Under the pieces are notes generated by a model. The model made no database searches. It saw nothing but the letters and a program-made list of their open reading frames with translations, and was not told where the DNA came from. From assembly GCF_000739735.1 (NCBI RefSeq), contig NZ_BBJF01000004.1, positions 1,132,227 through 1,196,226 of the forward strand: a DNA stretch of 64,000 nucleotides. The letters run 5' to 3'. The DNA is from Paraburkholderia ginsengisoli NBRC 100965. GTDB taxonomy: Bacteria > Pseudomonadota > Gammaproteobacteria > Burkholderiales > Burkholderiaceae. A program made the translations under genes and the position numbers. The stretch's first letter is position 1, and every line of letters starts with the position of its first letter. Below are positions 55,728 to 64,000 of the stretch, piece after piece.

Positions 55728-56150
55728 TCAAAGCGGATGACAACCCTTCTCCGAGACAAGATTGGCGTCCGCAAGACGCTCGATGATCGGACAGTCGGGA
55801 CGGTCGTCGCCGTGACAGTGATCGGCCAGATGCGCGAGGGTGTCGCGCATATCGGTCAGTTCGGCAATGCGGCGATCGAGTTCAGCGACGTGCTCCAGCG
55901 CGATCTGCTTCACCTCGGCACTGGCGCGCGAGCGGTCGTGCCACAGCGCGAGCAGCCGGCGAATGTCTTCGACCAGGAAGCCGAGCCGGCGCGCCTGACG
56001 GATAAAACGCAGCGAGTGAACCTCCTGCGGACCGTATACGCGATATCCAGCGCTCGTGCGCGCCTTTGCCGTCAGCAAGCCGACGCTTTCGTAGTAGCGA
56101 ATCATCTTCGCCGTGACGCCCGACGTGCGGGCCGCTTCGCCGATATTCAT
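55728..56150 (-). CDS. cueR: CueR-type copper-sensing MerR regulator
   Basis: A 140-residue MerR-family activator. The winged-helix N-terminus (MNIGEAARTSGVTAKMIRYY) is followed by a dimer helix and a metal loop with Cys112 and Cys120 in HCHGDDRPDCPII. Ser77 is also present. All three match the Cu(I)-sensing CueR of E. coli and distinguish it from divalent-metal sensors. ATG at 56150 is the family start. It is divergent from copZ, with a palindromic operator between them. Confidence 0.92.
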   Translation of the reverse strand: MNIGEAARTSGVTAKMIRYYESVGLLTAKARTSAGYRVYGPQEVHSLRFIRQARRLGFLVEDIRRLLALWHDRSRASAEVKQIALEHVAELDRRIAELTDMRDTLAHLADHCHGDDRPDCPIIERLADANLVSEKGCHPL

Positions 56151-56181
56151 AACCGTCTCTCCAAGGATGAATCGATCGTAC

Positions 56182-56202
56182 ACCTTCCCATGATGGGAAG
56201 GT
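56182..56202 (+). promoter_or_regulatory. CueR operator in the cueR-copZ gap
   Basis: ACCTTCCC, five bases, GGGAAGGT: an almost perfect dyad matching the CueR consensus ACCTTCC-N7-GGAAGGT. It lies 72 bases before copZ, as expected within an overlong MerR-type promoter spacer. Confidence 0.85.
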
Positions 56203-56273
56203 CCAGCCACCCATGTACGAATCGGCAGGCATAATCCGGCTACCGCCCTATTGATCTTTCCGAGGCAATTCTG

Positions 56274-56519
56274 ATGACAATCGAATTCAAAGTAGAAGGC
56301 ATGAGCTGCCAGCACTGTGTTGCGGCGGTAACGAACGCCATTCGCGAACACGATGCAGCCGCGCAGGTTCAGGTGGATCTCGCGTCCGGCCGCGTCGTGG
56401 TCGACTCGGTGCAACCGGTCGACACGCTGAAGGCCGCCATCGACGAAGCCGGCTACACGGTGACCGCCGTTACGAGCGAGACGGCGGGCGGGACGACAAC
56501 CGGCGGCGCCCCCCACTAA
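56274..56519 (+). CDS. copZ: CopZ-like copper chaperone
   Basis: An 81-residue protein with one heavy-metal-associated domain. The copper site is GMSCQHC (Cys12, Cys15), followed by beta-alpha-beta elements (AAQVQVDLASGRVVVDS) and a Thr/Gly-rich tail. It is the CueR-controlled partner that carries Cu(I) to an exporting ATPase. No such ATPase gene is adjacent. The gene is followed at once by the reductase below. Confidence 0.9.
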   Translation: MTIEFKVEGMSCQHCVAAVTNAIREHDAAAQVQVDLASGRVVVDSVQPVDTLKAAIDEAGYTVTAVTSETAGGTTTGGAPH

Positions 56520-56532
56520 GCGAGCCCACATC

Positions 56533-57468
56533 ATGTTCAAAGTTGCCGTCATTGGCGCGTCGGGGCTCCTCGGCCGCGCGCTCGTCGACGAACTCGCGCA
56601 GCGGACCGATTGGCAGGTCGTCGCCACGGCGTTCAGCCGGCCGGCTCCGAATACCGTCACACTGGATATCCGCGACGCGCAGGCGGTCGAGCGGTTCGTC
56701 GAGCGAGAAGCACCCGACGCGCTCGTGATTGCCGCGGCGGAGCGTCGGCCCGATGTGTGCGAGCACAACCCGGCGCTTGCCCGCGCGCTGAATGTCGACG
56801 CGGTGCGCGCGTTGGCCGCAGCGGCACACCGGCGTGGCGCATGGACGCTGTCGATCTCCACCGACTACGTGTTCGACGGCACTCACCCGCCCTATCGGCA
56901 CGACTCCGCGCCCGCGCCGCTGAACGCTTATGGACACAGCAAGCTCGAAGGCGAGCGCGCGCTCACCGAAACGACCGAGCTCGGTTGCGTGCTACGTTTG
57001 CCGCTGCTGTATGGGCCGATCGTCAGTTGGGCGGAATCGGCGGTGACGAGTCTCGTGCCGGCGATTGCCGCGTCCGCGTCATCGAACGGCAAGCCCGCCG
57101 TGATGGATGCGTGGGCGATCCGCTATCCCACCTTCACACCGGACGTCGCGTGGGTGATCCGGCAGATGCTCGAACGGCATGCGCGTGGCGAAGCGATCCG
57201 CGGCATCGTGCAATGGTCGGGCGACGAGCCGATGACCAAGTACGAGATCGCCGTGCGTCTCGCCGAGGCATTGCGACTCGATGCTCACCTGACGCCGCAA
57301 GCCACGCCGACCGATGCGACGCCGCGTCCGCATAACTGCCATCTGGCGTCGGACCGGCTCGAAGCGCTTGGGATCGGCCGCCGCACGCCGTTCGACACGG
57401 CGATCCGGCAAGTGCTGGCCGCGTTTCCGTGGCAAGGCGAGACGCCCGTCCGATCGCAGGCCGGTTAG
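56533..57468 (+). CDS. RmlD-like NAD(P)-binding SDR
   Basis: A 311-residue extended short-chain dehydrogenase of the RmlD/MAT2B type. The Rossmann GASGLLG (residues 8-14), the SISTDYVFDG stretch and the catalytic AYGHSKLEGE Tyr-Lys pair are intact. RmlD members reduce dTDP-4-dehydrorhamnose, but no other dTDP-rhamnose genes are near, so this is more likely a generic epimerase-like reductase. It begins 13 bases after copZ, so it may share the copper-responsive transcript. Confidence 0.85.
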   Translation: MFKVAVIGASGLLGRALVDELAQRTDWQVVATAFSRPAPNTVTLDIRDAQAVERFVEREAPDALVIAAAERRPDVCEHNPALARALNVDAVRALAAAAHRRGAWTLSISTDYVFDGTHPPYRHDSAPAPLNAYGHSKLEGERALTETTELGCVLRLPLLYGPIVSWAESAVTSLVPAIAASASSNGKPAVMDAWAIRYPTFTPDVAWVIRQMLERHARGEAIRGIVQWSGDEPMTKYEIAVRLAEALRLDAHLTPQATPTDATPRPHNCHLASDRLEALGIGRRTPFDTAIRQVLAAFPWQGETPVRSQAG

Positions 57469-57493
57469 GCGAACTGGCCGCGGCGCGCCGGCC

Positions 57494-60400
57494 TCAATGA
57501 AAATCGCGGCTCGTCGTGGCCAGTTCGCCGAGCCATTCGCTGTAGTCCTCGAGGCGATGGGCGACGAGGTGGACCACCTCGCCTCTGTTCTTTCGTTTCG
57601 CTTGAGCCGCCCGGTTTGCGTTCACCTCATTGCCCACGTCGCCGACGGCGTTGCCGCCAGTGGCGACGCCATCGTCGCGTTGCAGGACACCGTAGACCGC
57701 CAGCAGCGACGACCCCAGCAACGCCTTACGCTGCTTTTCCACTAACGCCGGCCAGACGATCACGTTGATCGAACCGGTCTCGTCTTCGATGGAAACGAAC
57801 ACCGTGCCGTTCGCCGTACCGGGCCGCTGCCGCACGGTGACGATGCCGCACGCCCGCGCCAGCGTGCCGTGCCGGCACGCGGCAAGTTCGGCCGCCGTGC
57901 GAAAGCGCTGCTGCGCGAGGCGCGCCCGCAGCAATGCGAGCGGATGACGATTGAGCGTGAGCCCGAGGCTCGCGTAATCGTCGACGATCTCGCGGCTTTC
58001 GGCTGCCTGCGGCAACGCCAGCGGCGCTTCGGCGATCGGCGCATCGCGCAGCAGTTTCGGCACTGCATGTTGCGCGGTCACCGCCCACCAGGCTTCACGC
58101 CGATGACCCGCGATACTGGCCAACGCGTTGGCCGCCGCCAGCGCTTCGAGATCGCGCCGCGTCAATGCCGCGCGCCGCGCCAGATCGTCGACGTCGATGA
58201 ACTGCGCGTCATGACGAGCGGCCATGATGCGCTCGGCGCTCCCTTGCGCGAGCCCCTTGATCAGATGCATGCCGAGGCGCACCGCCGGGCCGCGCGCGCC
58301 ATAGGTGTTCGACGCCTGAAACACGCGCGCGGTCAAGCGCTTTGCCGCGCGCCGGATCGTCCTGCTCACCGTCAGGTGGCGCAGAGACAGCTCACGCAAT
58401 TGCCGCGCGGATAGTACGGCGTACTGACGATGCAAACAGGTCTCGTCGTGCACGATCCGCCGCCCTTCCTCGTCACGCCGCTCGAACGTCGACTCCCAAT
58501 CGCTCAGCGTCACGTCGGGCGGCAGTACCTTGACACCGTGACGCTTCGCATCCTGCACGAGTTGCGACGGCGAATAAAATCCCAACGGCTGACTGTTCAG
58601 CAAACCCGCGAGAAACGCCGCCGGCTCATAGCGCTTCAACCACGCGCTGAGATAGACGAGCAACGCGAAGCTCGCCGCGTGGCTCTCCGGAAAACCATAC
58701 TCGCCGAAGCCTTCGATCTGATTGCAGATGCGCTCGATGAAGTCCTTCTCATAGCCGCGCGCCGACATGCGGTCGCTCAAATCCTGCTGATACTTCGCGA
58801 GGTTGCCACTGCGCCGCCACGCGGCCATCGCGCGCCGCAACTGATCGGCCTGTTCACCGGTGTACTCCGCCGCAACCATCGCCAGGTGCATGACCTGTTC
58901 CTGGAAAATCGGCACCCCGAGCGTGCGTTCGAGCACGGGCCGCAACTCGTCCTTCGCATAGTCGATCGGTTCGAGTCCCTGCTTGCGGCGCAGATACGGA
59001 TGCACCATGCCGCCTTGAATCGGCCCCGGCCGCACGATCGCCACTTCGATCACGAGATCGTAGTACTTGTCCGGCTTCAGCCGCGGCAGCATGCTTTGCT
59101 GCGCGCGCGATTCGATCTGGAACACGCCGATCGTGTCGGCATGGCCGCACATTTCGTAGACGGCACGATCCTCGCGTGGAATATCCTGCACCCTGAACGT
59201 CGGAAAGCCGCGTCTCAACGCGACGAATTCCAGCGCGCGCCGGATCGCCGACAACATGCCGAGCGCGAGCACGTCGACTTTCAGCAGATTGAGCGCGTCG
59301 ATATCGTCCTTGTCCCACTCGATCACGCTGCGGTCTTTCATCGTCGCGTTCTCGATCGGCACAAGCCGCGACAGCTTGTCTTTCGCGATCACGAAACCGC
59401 CGACGTGTTGCGACAGGTGACGCGGAAAACTGCGCAACTCCTGAGTCAGCTGGATCAGACGCTGTGTGATGTGCGAGTTGGCATCGAAGCCCGCTTCGGC
59501 CAGATATTTTGCGACCGCATCCGGGCCGTCCCACCACTGTTGTGATTTGGTGATCCGCTCGATCAACGACACTTCGAGCCCCAACGCCTTGCCAACGTCC
59601 TTCAACGCGCTGCGCGCGTGATACGTAATCAGCGATGCCGTCAGCGCCGCGCGATGACGGCCGTACTTCGCGTAGATATATTGAATCACCTCTTCGCGGC
59701 GCTGATGCTCGAAGTCGACGTCGATATCGGGCGGCTCCTTGCGGGCGCGCGAGATGAAGCGCTCGATCAGCATGTTCATCCGTACCGGATCGATTTCCGT
59801 CACATGCAGGCAGTAGCACACGATCGAGTTCGCCGCCGACCCGCGCCCCTGACACAGAATGTTTCTGGAGCGAGCGAAGCTCACGATATCGTGCACGGTC
59901 AGAAAATACTTTTCGTATTTCAGATCGGCGATCAACGCCAGCTCGGTCTCGATCTGCCGGATGCGCTTCAGGTCCATGCCGCCCGGCCAGCGCTCCGTTG
60001 CCCCGGCCATGACCAGCTTGCGTAGATGACTCGACGGCGATTCGCCCGCGGGCACCAGCTCCTGCGGATATTCGTACGCGAGATCGTCGAGCGAGAAATG
60101 GCATAGCGCGGCGACGCGCAGCGTTTCTTCGAGCGTATCGCGCGGATACAGTTTGCCGAGCCGCTGGCGCGTGCGCATGTGCCGCTCCGCATTCGCCTCG
60201 AGCGCGTGGCCGCATGCCGACAGCGGCTTGACGAGACCGATCGCGGTCATCGTGTCCTGGAGCGGCTTGCGCGAACGCGTGTGCATCAGCACGCCACCGG
60301 CCGCGACCAGCGGCAGGCCGCTTGCTTTTGAAATCATCCGCAACGCGTCGATCTGCAGATCGTCGCTGCCGGTTTGCCACAGTTCGAGTGCGATCCACGC

Positions 60401-61072
60401 GCGATCCGCCGCGAACGAGGCAAGCCAGTGCGCGCAACGCAGCGTGTGCGAGAGCGTCGCCGTACGTTGCGGCACGAGCATCAGGACGCAATCGGGCAAC
60501 CCTTGCAGATGCGCCAGATGGGGCAACGCATCGGTGAAGTCGGCGGGACCGAGTCGATAGCTGCCTTTGTCCGCGCGCGAGCGCGCCAGCGTGATCAGTT
60601 CGGAAAGATTGCCGTAACCGTTGCGGTCGATGGCCAGCGCAACCAGCGTGCAGAAGGGTGCGCCGGTATCGTCGGTCAGATTGAGTTCGCTGCCGATGAT
60701 CAGGTGAGGAAGCGGTTTGAATAGCTCGTCTTCCGGCGACGCTTCTGCGGAGGCTGAGGCCGTTGCGGCATCTTCTGAAGACGCTTCTGTTTGCGCGGCT
60801 TTGGCCTTCTCCTCACGCTCTTTCCGCAGACGCTCCCGTTCCTGCCTGATTTCCCTCAGTCTCGTGTGCGCTCGCACGACGCCGGCGAGCGAGCATTCGT
60901 CGGTGATCGCGAGTGCGTTATAGCCGCGCGACATCGCCTGCTCGACGAGTTCCTGCGGATGCGAAGCGCCACGCAGAAAAGAGAAATTGGTCAGGCAATG
61001 CAGCTCCGCATACGCCGGCAAGTGGGCGGCGGCGGGCGGCGACGCGAGAAAAAATGGCGGGGAAGTCGTCAT
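57494..61072 (-). CDS. dnaE2: Error-prone DNA polymerase DnaE2
   Basis: A 1,192-residue C-family polymerase for SOS translesion synthesis. The N-terminal PHP domain (AELHCLTNFSFLRGASH) leads to the catalytic palm with RGSAANSIVCYCLH and PDIDVDFEHQRREEVI, where the metal-binding aspartates lie. The C-terminal OB-like region (FVSIEDETGSINVIVWP) is intact. Residues 76-118 form a charged, Ala/Ser/Glu-rich insert inside the PHP domain, making the protein longer than usual. ATG at 61072 lies five bases after the imuB stop, so it is the last gene of imuA-imuB-dnaE2. Confidence 0.96.
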   Translation of the reverse strand: MTTSPPFFLASPPAAAHLPAYAELHCLTNFSFLRGASHPQELVEQAMSRGYNALAITDECSLAGVVRAHTRLREIRQERERLRKEREEKAKAAQTEASSEDAATASASAEASPEDELFKPLPHLIIGSELNLTDDTGAPFCTLVALAIDRNGYGNLSELITLARSRADKGSYRLGPADFTDALPHLAHLQGLPDCVLMLVPQRTATLSHTLRCAHWLASFAADRAWIALELWQTGSDDLQIDALRMISKASGLPLVAAGGVLMHTRSRKPLQDTMTAIGLVKPLSACGHALEANAERHMRTRQRLGKLYPRDTLEETLRVAALCHFSLDDLAYEYPQELVPAGESPSSHLRKLVMAGATERWPGGMDLKRIRQIETELALIADLKYEKYFLTVHDIVSFARSRNILCQGRGSAANSIVCYCLHVTEIDPVRMNMLIERFISRARKEPPDIDVDFEHQRREEVIQYIYAKYGRHRAALTASLITYHARSALKDVGKALGLEVSLIERITKSQQWWDGPDAVAKYLAEAGFDANSHITQRLIQLTQELRSFPRHLSQHVGGFVIAKDKLSRLVPIENATMKDRSVIEWDKDDIDALNLLKVDVLALGMLSAIRRALEFVALRRGFPTFRVQDIPREDRAVYEMCGHADTIGVFQIESRAQQSMLPRLKPDKYYDLVIEVAIVRPGPIQGGMVHPYLRRKQGLEPIDYAKDELRPVLERTLGVPIFQEQVMHLAMVAAEYTGEQADQLRRAMAAWRRSGNLAKYQQDLSDRMSARGYEKDFIERICNQIEGFGEYGFPESHAASFALLVYLSAWLKRYEPAAFLAGLLNSQPLGFYSPSQLVQDAKRHGVKVLPPDVTLSDWESTFERRDEEGRRIVHDETCLHRQYAVLSARQLRELSLRHLTVSRTIRRAAKRLTARVFQASNTYGARGPAVRLGMHLIKGLAQGSAERIMAARHDAQFIDVDDLARRAALTRRDLEALAAANALASIAGHRREAWWAVTAQHAVPKLLRDAPIAEAPLALPQAAESREIVDDYASLGLTLNRHPLALLRARLAQQRFRTAAELAACRHGTLARACGIVTVRQRPGTANGTVFVSIEDETGSINVIVWPALVEKQRKALLGSSLLAVYGVLQRDDGVATGGNAVGDVGNEVNANRAAQAKRKNRGEVVHLVAHRLEDYSEWLGELATTSRDFH

Positions 61073-61077
61073 GATGC

Positions 61078-62880
61078 TCAGCCGAACAGCCCCTGCAAAT
61101 ACCACTCGCCGTTGATGCGCTCGCGATACACCCAGAACATGTGGCCACGATCGTCGGCCGCGACGTAGTAATCGCGTTCGACAATGTTGCCATCCCACCA
61201 TCCCGCTTCGATGCGCTCGGTCCGTGTGAGCATTTTCAGCGGCCGACGATAGATCGGCCGCTGATCGCGCATCATCAGGCGCAGCGGTTTATCGAGCATC
61301 CAGAGCGGCCGAGGCTGGTTGGGTAACGCGCTGTCGGAGAGGTCGAGCGAGGATTGGGCGTCGTGCGGTGCGAGCCTGGAGATGTGCCGGGTTTCAACGT
61401 TGTCTGATCCGGATGGGTGTGGGGTTGCGTTGGTTACGTTGGTTGCTTCGGTGGCTTGCCCGGTCGCCTCGCCTTCCACGCGTTCATCTTCCTCGGCAGC
61501 GTTGCGCAACTCATCGGTTAACCACGTTCTATCCGCTTTGACTTTTGCCTGGCCCTTCGCGGGCGAGCGCTTCTTATGCGAAATCTTGCGCGAAAACGCC
61601 TGCGCCTCGTAGGCTTCGACGCGCATCGCCCGCTCAGGGCGATGGTCGTCGTGCACCGACATCTGCAACACGTTCTCCGGCCCCAACCTCGCGCTCAAGC
61701 GCTCGAGCAGACGCGCGATCGAATCGCCGTCCGATTCGGGCATCGGGAATAACGTGTCCGACTGCCCGGCATATTCGCAAATCTGGTCCGCCACCAGCTT
61801 CAGCTCGATGACCGGTGCCACCAAAGTGGTCTGATTCAACTTCTCTCGCAACAGCCAGATCAGATGCTCGCCATCGCGCGACGGAATCGCCCACGCGACC
61901 TTCAGGCTCGATGTCTTCGGTGCATGACGGGAGGCTAATTCATGCTCGAGCAACAACGTATAGCCACTGAGCGCCGCATGATGCGCGCTCAGCCAGCCGG
62001 CCAACTGCACGATCAGTCGACGCGCGGCGAACAGCAACGCATCGGCGTTATCGACCCGCGACGGCAACTCCAATTGCGCATGAAACGACGCCGGCGCGCG
62101 AAACGCTTCGCGCGGATCGGCCCGCGTACCGTACGCCTGCGCGAGCAGATCCAGAATACCGCTGCCGAAACGCCGCACGACGCCCGACCTCGGCAAGCGC
62201 CGCAAATCGGCCAGCGTCGCGCAGCCGACGTGCGAGAACGCATCGCGATGCGCCTGCGCCACCGGCAGCAACGACACAGACATACGATCGAGCACATGCG
62301 CGAGCGACGTCTCCTTGAGCACATGCCAGCGACGTCCCTGCTTGGCGCAGCGGGCCTGCGCCAATAGCCACGCGCCCCACGCGGTCGGCGCACAGGCGAT
62401 GCGGGCGGTATAGCCGAACTCGCCCACCGTGCCCGAGACCCGCGACAACAATGCGCGTAAGCCGCCGAACAACCGCAAGCCGGAGCCGACTTCCAGCAAC
62501 AGCGTGTGCGCATCGGCGAGCGACACTTTCGGCGTGTACGTCAGCAACGCAAGCGCGATCGCTTCGAATGCCTGGGTCTCGCGGGTTGTGTCGGCGGCAA
62601 GCAACTTCAGCCCCGGCGCCAGTGCCAACGCGTACGAGCGCGAATGGCCGGCGTGCACACCGGCCCGCAATGCGTCCAGATCCGGCATCAGGATGTGCGC
62701 ATGATCGGCCAGTGCATAACAGTGCCGCCCAGCAATGCCTGCGGGCGCTTGCGGCTGGCTGGCATCGTCGGCGCTCGGCTCACACCGATTCGGACTCGCG
62801 GGCAAACCATCCGGCGGCGACGCGAGAGGCCTGACCGCTTCCAGCGACAAGAGTGGCAATGTGACTGCGATCCACAACAT
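61078..62880 (-). CDS. imuB: ImuB, Y-family-like translesion accessory protein
   Basis: A 600-residue protein of the ImuB group. The N-terminus (MLWIAVTLPLLSLEA) and the Y-family palm and fingers are recognisable (LLEVGSGLRLFGG, AWGAWLLAQ), but the acidic catalytic triad of true Y-family polymerases is not visible, as expected: ImuB acts as an adaptor for the sliding clamp and DnaE2. Residues about 420-530 are a low-complexity acidic linker. ImuA and ImuB overlap by 101 bases. Confidence 0.93.
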   Translation of the reverse strand: MLWIAVTLPLLSLEAVRPLASPPDGLPASPNRCEPSADDASQPQAPAGIAGRHCYALADHAHILMPDLDALRAGVHAGHSRSYALALAPGLKLLAADTTRETQAFEAIALALLTYTPKVSLADAHTLLLEVGSGLRLFGGLRALLSRVSGTVGEFGYTARIACAPTAWGAWLLAQARCAKQGRRWHVLKETSLAHVLDRMSVSLLPVAQAHRDAFSHVGCATLADLRRLPRSGVVRRFGSGILDLLAQAYGTRADPREAFRAPASFHAQLELPSRVDNADALLFAARRLIVQLAGWLSAHHAALSGYTLLLEHELASRHAPKTSSLKVAWAIPSRDGEHLIWLLREKLNQTTLVAPVIELKLVADQICEYAGQSDTLFPMPESDGDSIARLLERLSARLGPENVLQMSVHDDHRPERAMRVEAYEAQAFSRKISHKKRSPAKGQAKVKADRTWLTDELRNAAEEDERVEGEATGQATEATNVTNATPHPSGSDNVETRHISRLAPHDAQSSLDLSDSALPNQPRPLWMLDKPLRLMMRDQRPIYRRPLKMLTRTERIEAGWWDGNIVERDYYVAADDRGHMFWVYRERINGEWYLQGLFG

Positions 62881-63619
62881 GTTTGACCTCTGCTCCTTGA
62901 GGACGGCCGATTCCGCTTTCGGGCAACAAGGCGCTTTGTAAAGGCAGAACGAGACGGAGAGGTTCAGCTAGCGGAGGCCCACGGCGCTTGAAGATGTCGA
63001 TCGACAGACCGATCTCCTGCAGCCATTGGCGACGGTTGATCGTCTGCGCATTGGCGGGCAGGAGCGGCTCGCAGATCATTCGCAATGGCGCTGGCGAGGA
63101 TTGCGAGGCTGCCTCGACAGGCCGGATCAAAAATGCCAGCGACGCCGACTCCTGAGCCGCCACTTGCAGACGCCGGACCTTATCGGCGCGCGCGGTCGGC
63201 AGCCAGACCAGAACCGCGCCGATGCCGTCCTGCTTCAATGCCTGAGTGGCAGCCCACAGCGCCTGATCCTCAGTTGAACGCACCCAGAGGACACGTTCGA
63301 CATCGATACCCCACGCCTTCAGTGCCGCGGCACATGGCTGATAAGGAGGCGCCACGAACATGACATGCCGTGCGGCCTGCGTCGTAAGCTGACGGAGCGC
63401 ATGAGCCAGCAGGCGTACTTCGCCCACACCGCAATGCTCGATCAGCAATTCGGTCAGACCGCCGGCGGACCAGCCTTGCCCCGGCAACAGACGATCCAAC
63501 GCGGCATAGCCGCTGGGAATCACACGCGAGTCCGACTCGGCAAGCTCATTGCCCTGCCACACCTGACGCCGCAATTGCGACGACAGCGTGGTCGTCGCAA
63601 GCTGAGTCGCTGTTGCCAT
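62780..63619 (-). CDS. imuA: ImuA translesion synthesis protein
   Basis: A 279-residue RecA-fold-like protein (GYAALDRLLPGQGWSAGGLTEL), first gene of the mutagenesis cassette. ATG at 63619 (MATATQLATT) is used; the upstream frame is Cys/Arg-rich and unconserved. Its stop lies 101 bases inside imuB, ensuring coupled translation. It is required with ImuB for DnaE2-dependent induced mutagenesis in other bacteria. Confidence 0.92.
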   Translation of the reverse strand: MATATQLATTTLSSQLRRQVWQGNELAESDSRVIPSGYAALDRLLPGQGWSAGGLTELLIEHCGVGEVRLLAHALRQLTTQAARHVMFVAPPYQPCAAALKAWGIDVERVLWVRSTEDQALWAATQALKQDGIGAVLVWLPTARADKVRRLQVAAQESASLAFLIRPVEAASQSSPAPLRMICEPLLPANAQTINRRQWLQEIGLSIDIFKRRGPPLAEPLRLVLPLQSALLPESGIGRPQGAEVKHVVDRSHIATLVAGSGQASRVAAGWFARESESV

Positions 63620-63687
63620 AGACACGCTCTTTGAATAGGGAATGCTCCGCCCTGCCCGGCAGGAGCAAGGCATGGGCGATGGGACGA

Positions 63688-63707
63688 TACTGTATGTTTA
63701 TACAGTA
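63688..63707 (-). promoter_or_regulatory. LexA box upstream of imuA
   Basis: TACTGTATGTTTATACAGTA matches the LexA consensus CTGT-N8-ACAG with full arms (one or two changes from E. coli TACTGTATATATATACAGTA). It lies 68 bases upstream of the imuA start and explains DNA-damage induction of imuA-imuB-dnaE2. Confidence 0.95.
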
Positions 63708-64000
63708 TTTTGAGATGGATGTTAAGGCGAGGGAGAGCTATGCGATGACGGCAGACAAGGCTTCAGCTAGGTGAGAGGGTGTGTGCTGTGGAAGGGACGC
63801 GCTGCGTGGGGAAGGGGCGGCAGCCAGATCGAAATCTGAGCGGATTGGGCTGTTTCGACGGGAAGAGAGTTGGGTACTAGCGTATGCTGCTGGCGGCTAC
63901 GGTAGGGGGATAGAGAGGTGTGTGAGGATTTGTGACTGTGGCTGCATTGTCTGCGTCCCCTGCCACACGAAACGTGAGTCGAGGTTGCATGCCTGCGCCG
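63708..64000. other. Window end, no gene seen
   Basis: Apart from the imuA promoter region there is no frame with coding character on either strand. It may be the flank of a gene beyond the window. Confidence 0.35.

Overview
The window is high-GC, densely coded DNA typical of a Burkholderia or Paraburkholderia primary chromosome. The gene content supports this: a DUF3563 small protein, bcpAIOB-type contact-dependent inhibition, FtrABCD iron uptake, a VC_2705-like solute symporter beside acs, and the imuA-imuB-dnaE2 mutagenesis cassette. The genus is inferred from gene families and codon bias, not from a marker gene.

Layout. 1-6.4 kb: a DMT exporter, then a catabolic-looking unit (LysR regulator, MHS-type transporter, amidohydrolase) and an MFS exporter. 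6.7-11.4 kb: tRNA-Ser(GGA), then a large sodium:solute symporter with its small DUF4212 subunit downstream of acetyl-CoA synthetase, a plausible acetate uptake and activation block. 12-17 kb: a second DMT transporter, a UPF0114 membrane protein, class I fumarase, bacterioferritin and glutamate racemase. 17.2-19.7 kb: a Fur-box-led iron operon (bfd, a 20-residue membrane peptide, tonB, exbB, exbD). 20-23.3 kb: a LysR regulator divergent from a pirin, then OsmC and DUF1857 proteins. 23.5-27.6 kb: hemP and ftrABCD, both behind Fur boxes. 27.8-34.9 kb: uvrB, an aromatic aminotransferase, a patatin with 3-hydroxybutyrate dehydrogenase, and an aldo/keto reductase.

The accessory region is a 17.2-kb integrated island (about 35,000-52,198). 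It is bounded by a perfect 17-bp direct repeat (candidate att sites) and inner 22-bp arm-like repeats, and lies between the aldo/keto reductase gene and rlmJ. Its cargo is a Burkholderia-type contact-dependent inhibition locus in the order bcpA, bcpI, bcpI-like, bcpO, bcpB, followed by an unrecognised lipoprotein gene. The rest is decayed: a family 2 glycosyltransferase remnant, a 3' scrap of a second bcpB, a DUF746 gene with an in-frame stop, and a tyrosine integrase broken by a frameshift and an amber codon. The toxin end of bcpA is out of frame at a run of nine G; eight G would restore a normal-looking C-terminus whose end overlaps the immunity gene. This is either a phase-variable switch, an inactivating mutation or a sequencing error, and it is the most interesting point in the window. 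The two adjacent immunity-like genes are recognisable paralogues, each with one N-terminal membrane segment.

52.3-64 kb returns to core genome: rlmJ, an orphan NMT1-type binding protein, a secreted Pro-rich protein, DUF3563, a cueR/copZ copper pair sharing a CueR-type palindrome, an RmlD-like reductase, and the SOS mutagenesis operon imuA-imuB-dnaE2 behind an almost perfect LexA box. Regulators readable from sequence are Fur (three sites), CueR (one) and LexA (one). Two small genes absent from ordinary ORF lists stand out: the 20-residue peptide ahead of tonB and a 40-residue secreted peptide convergent with exbD.
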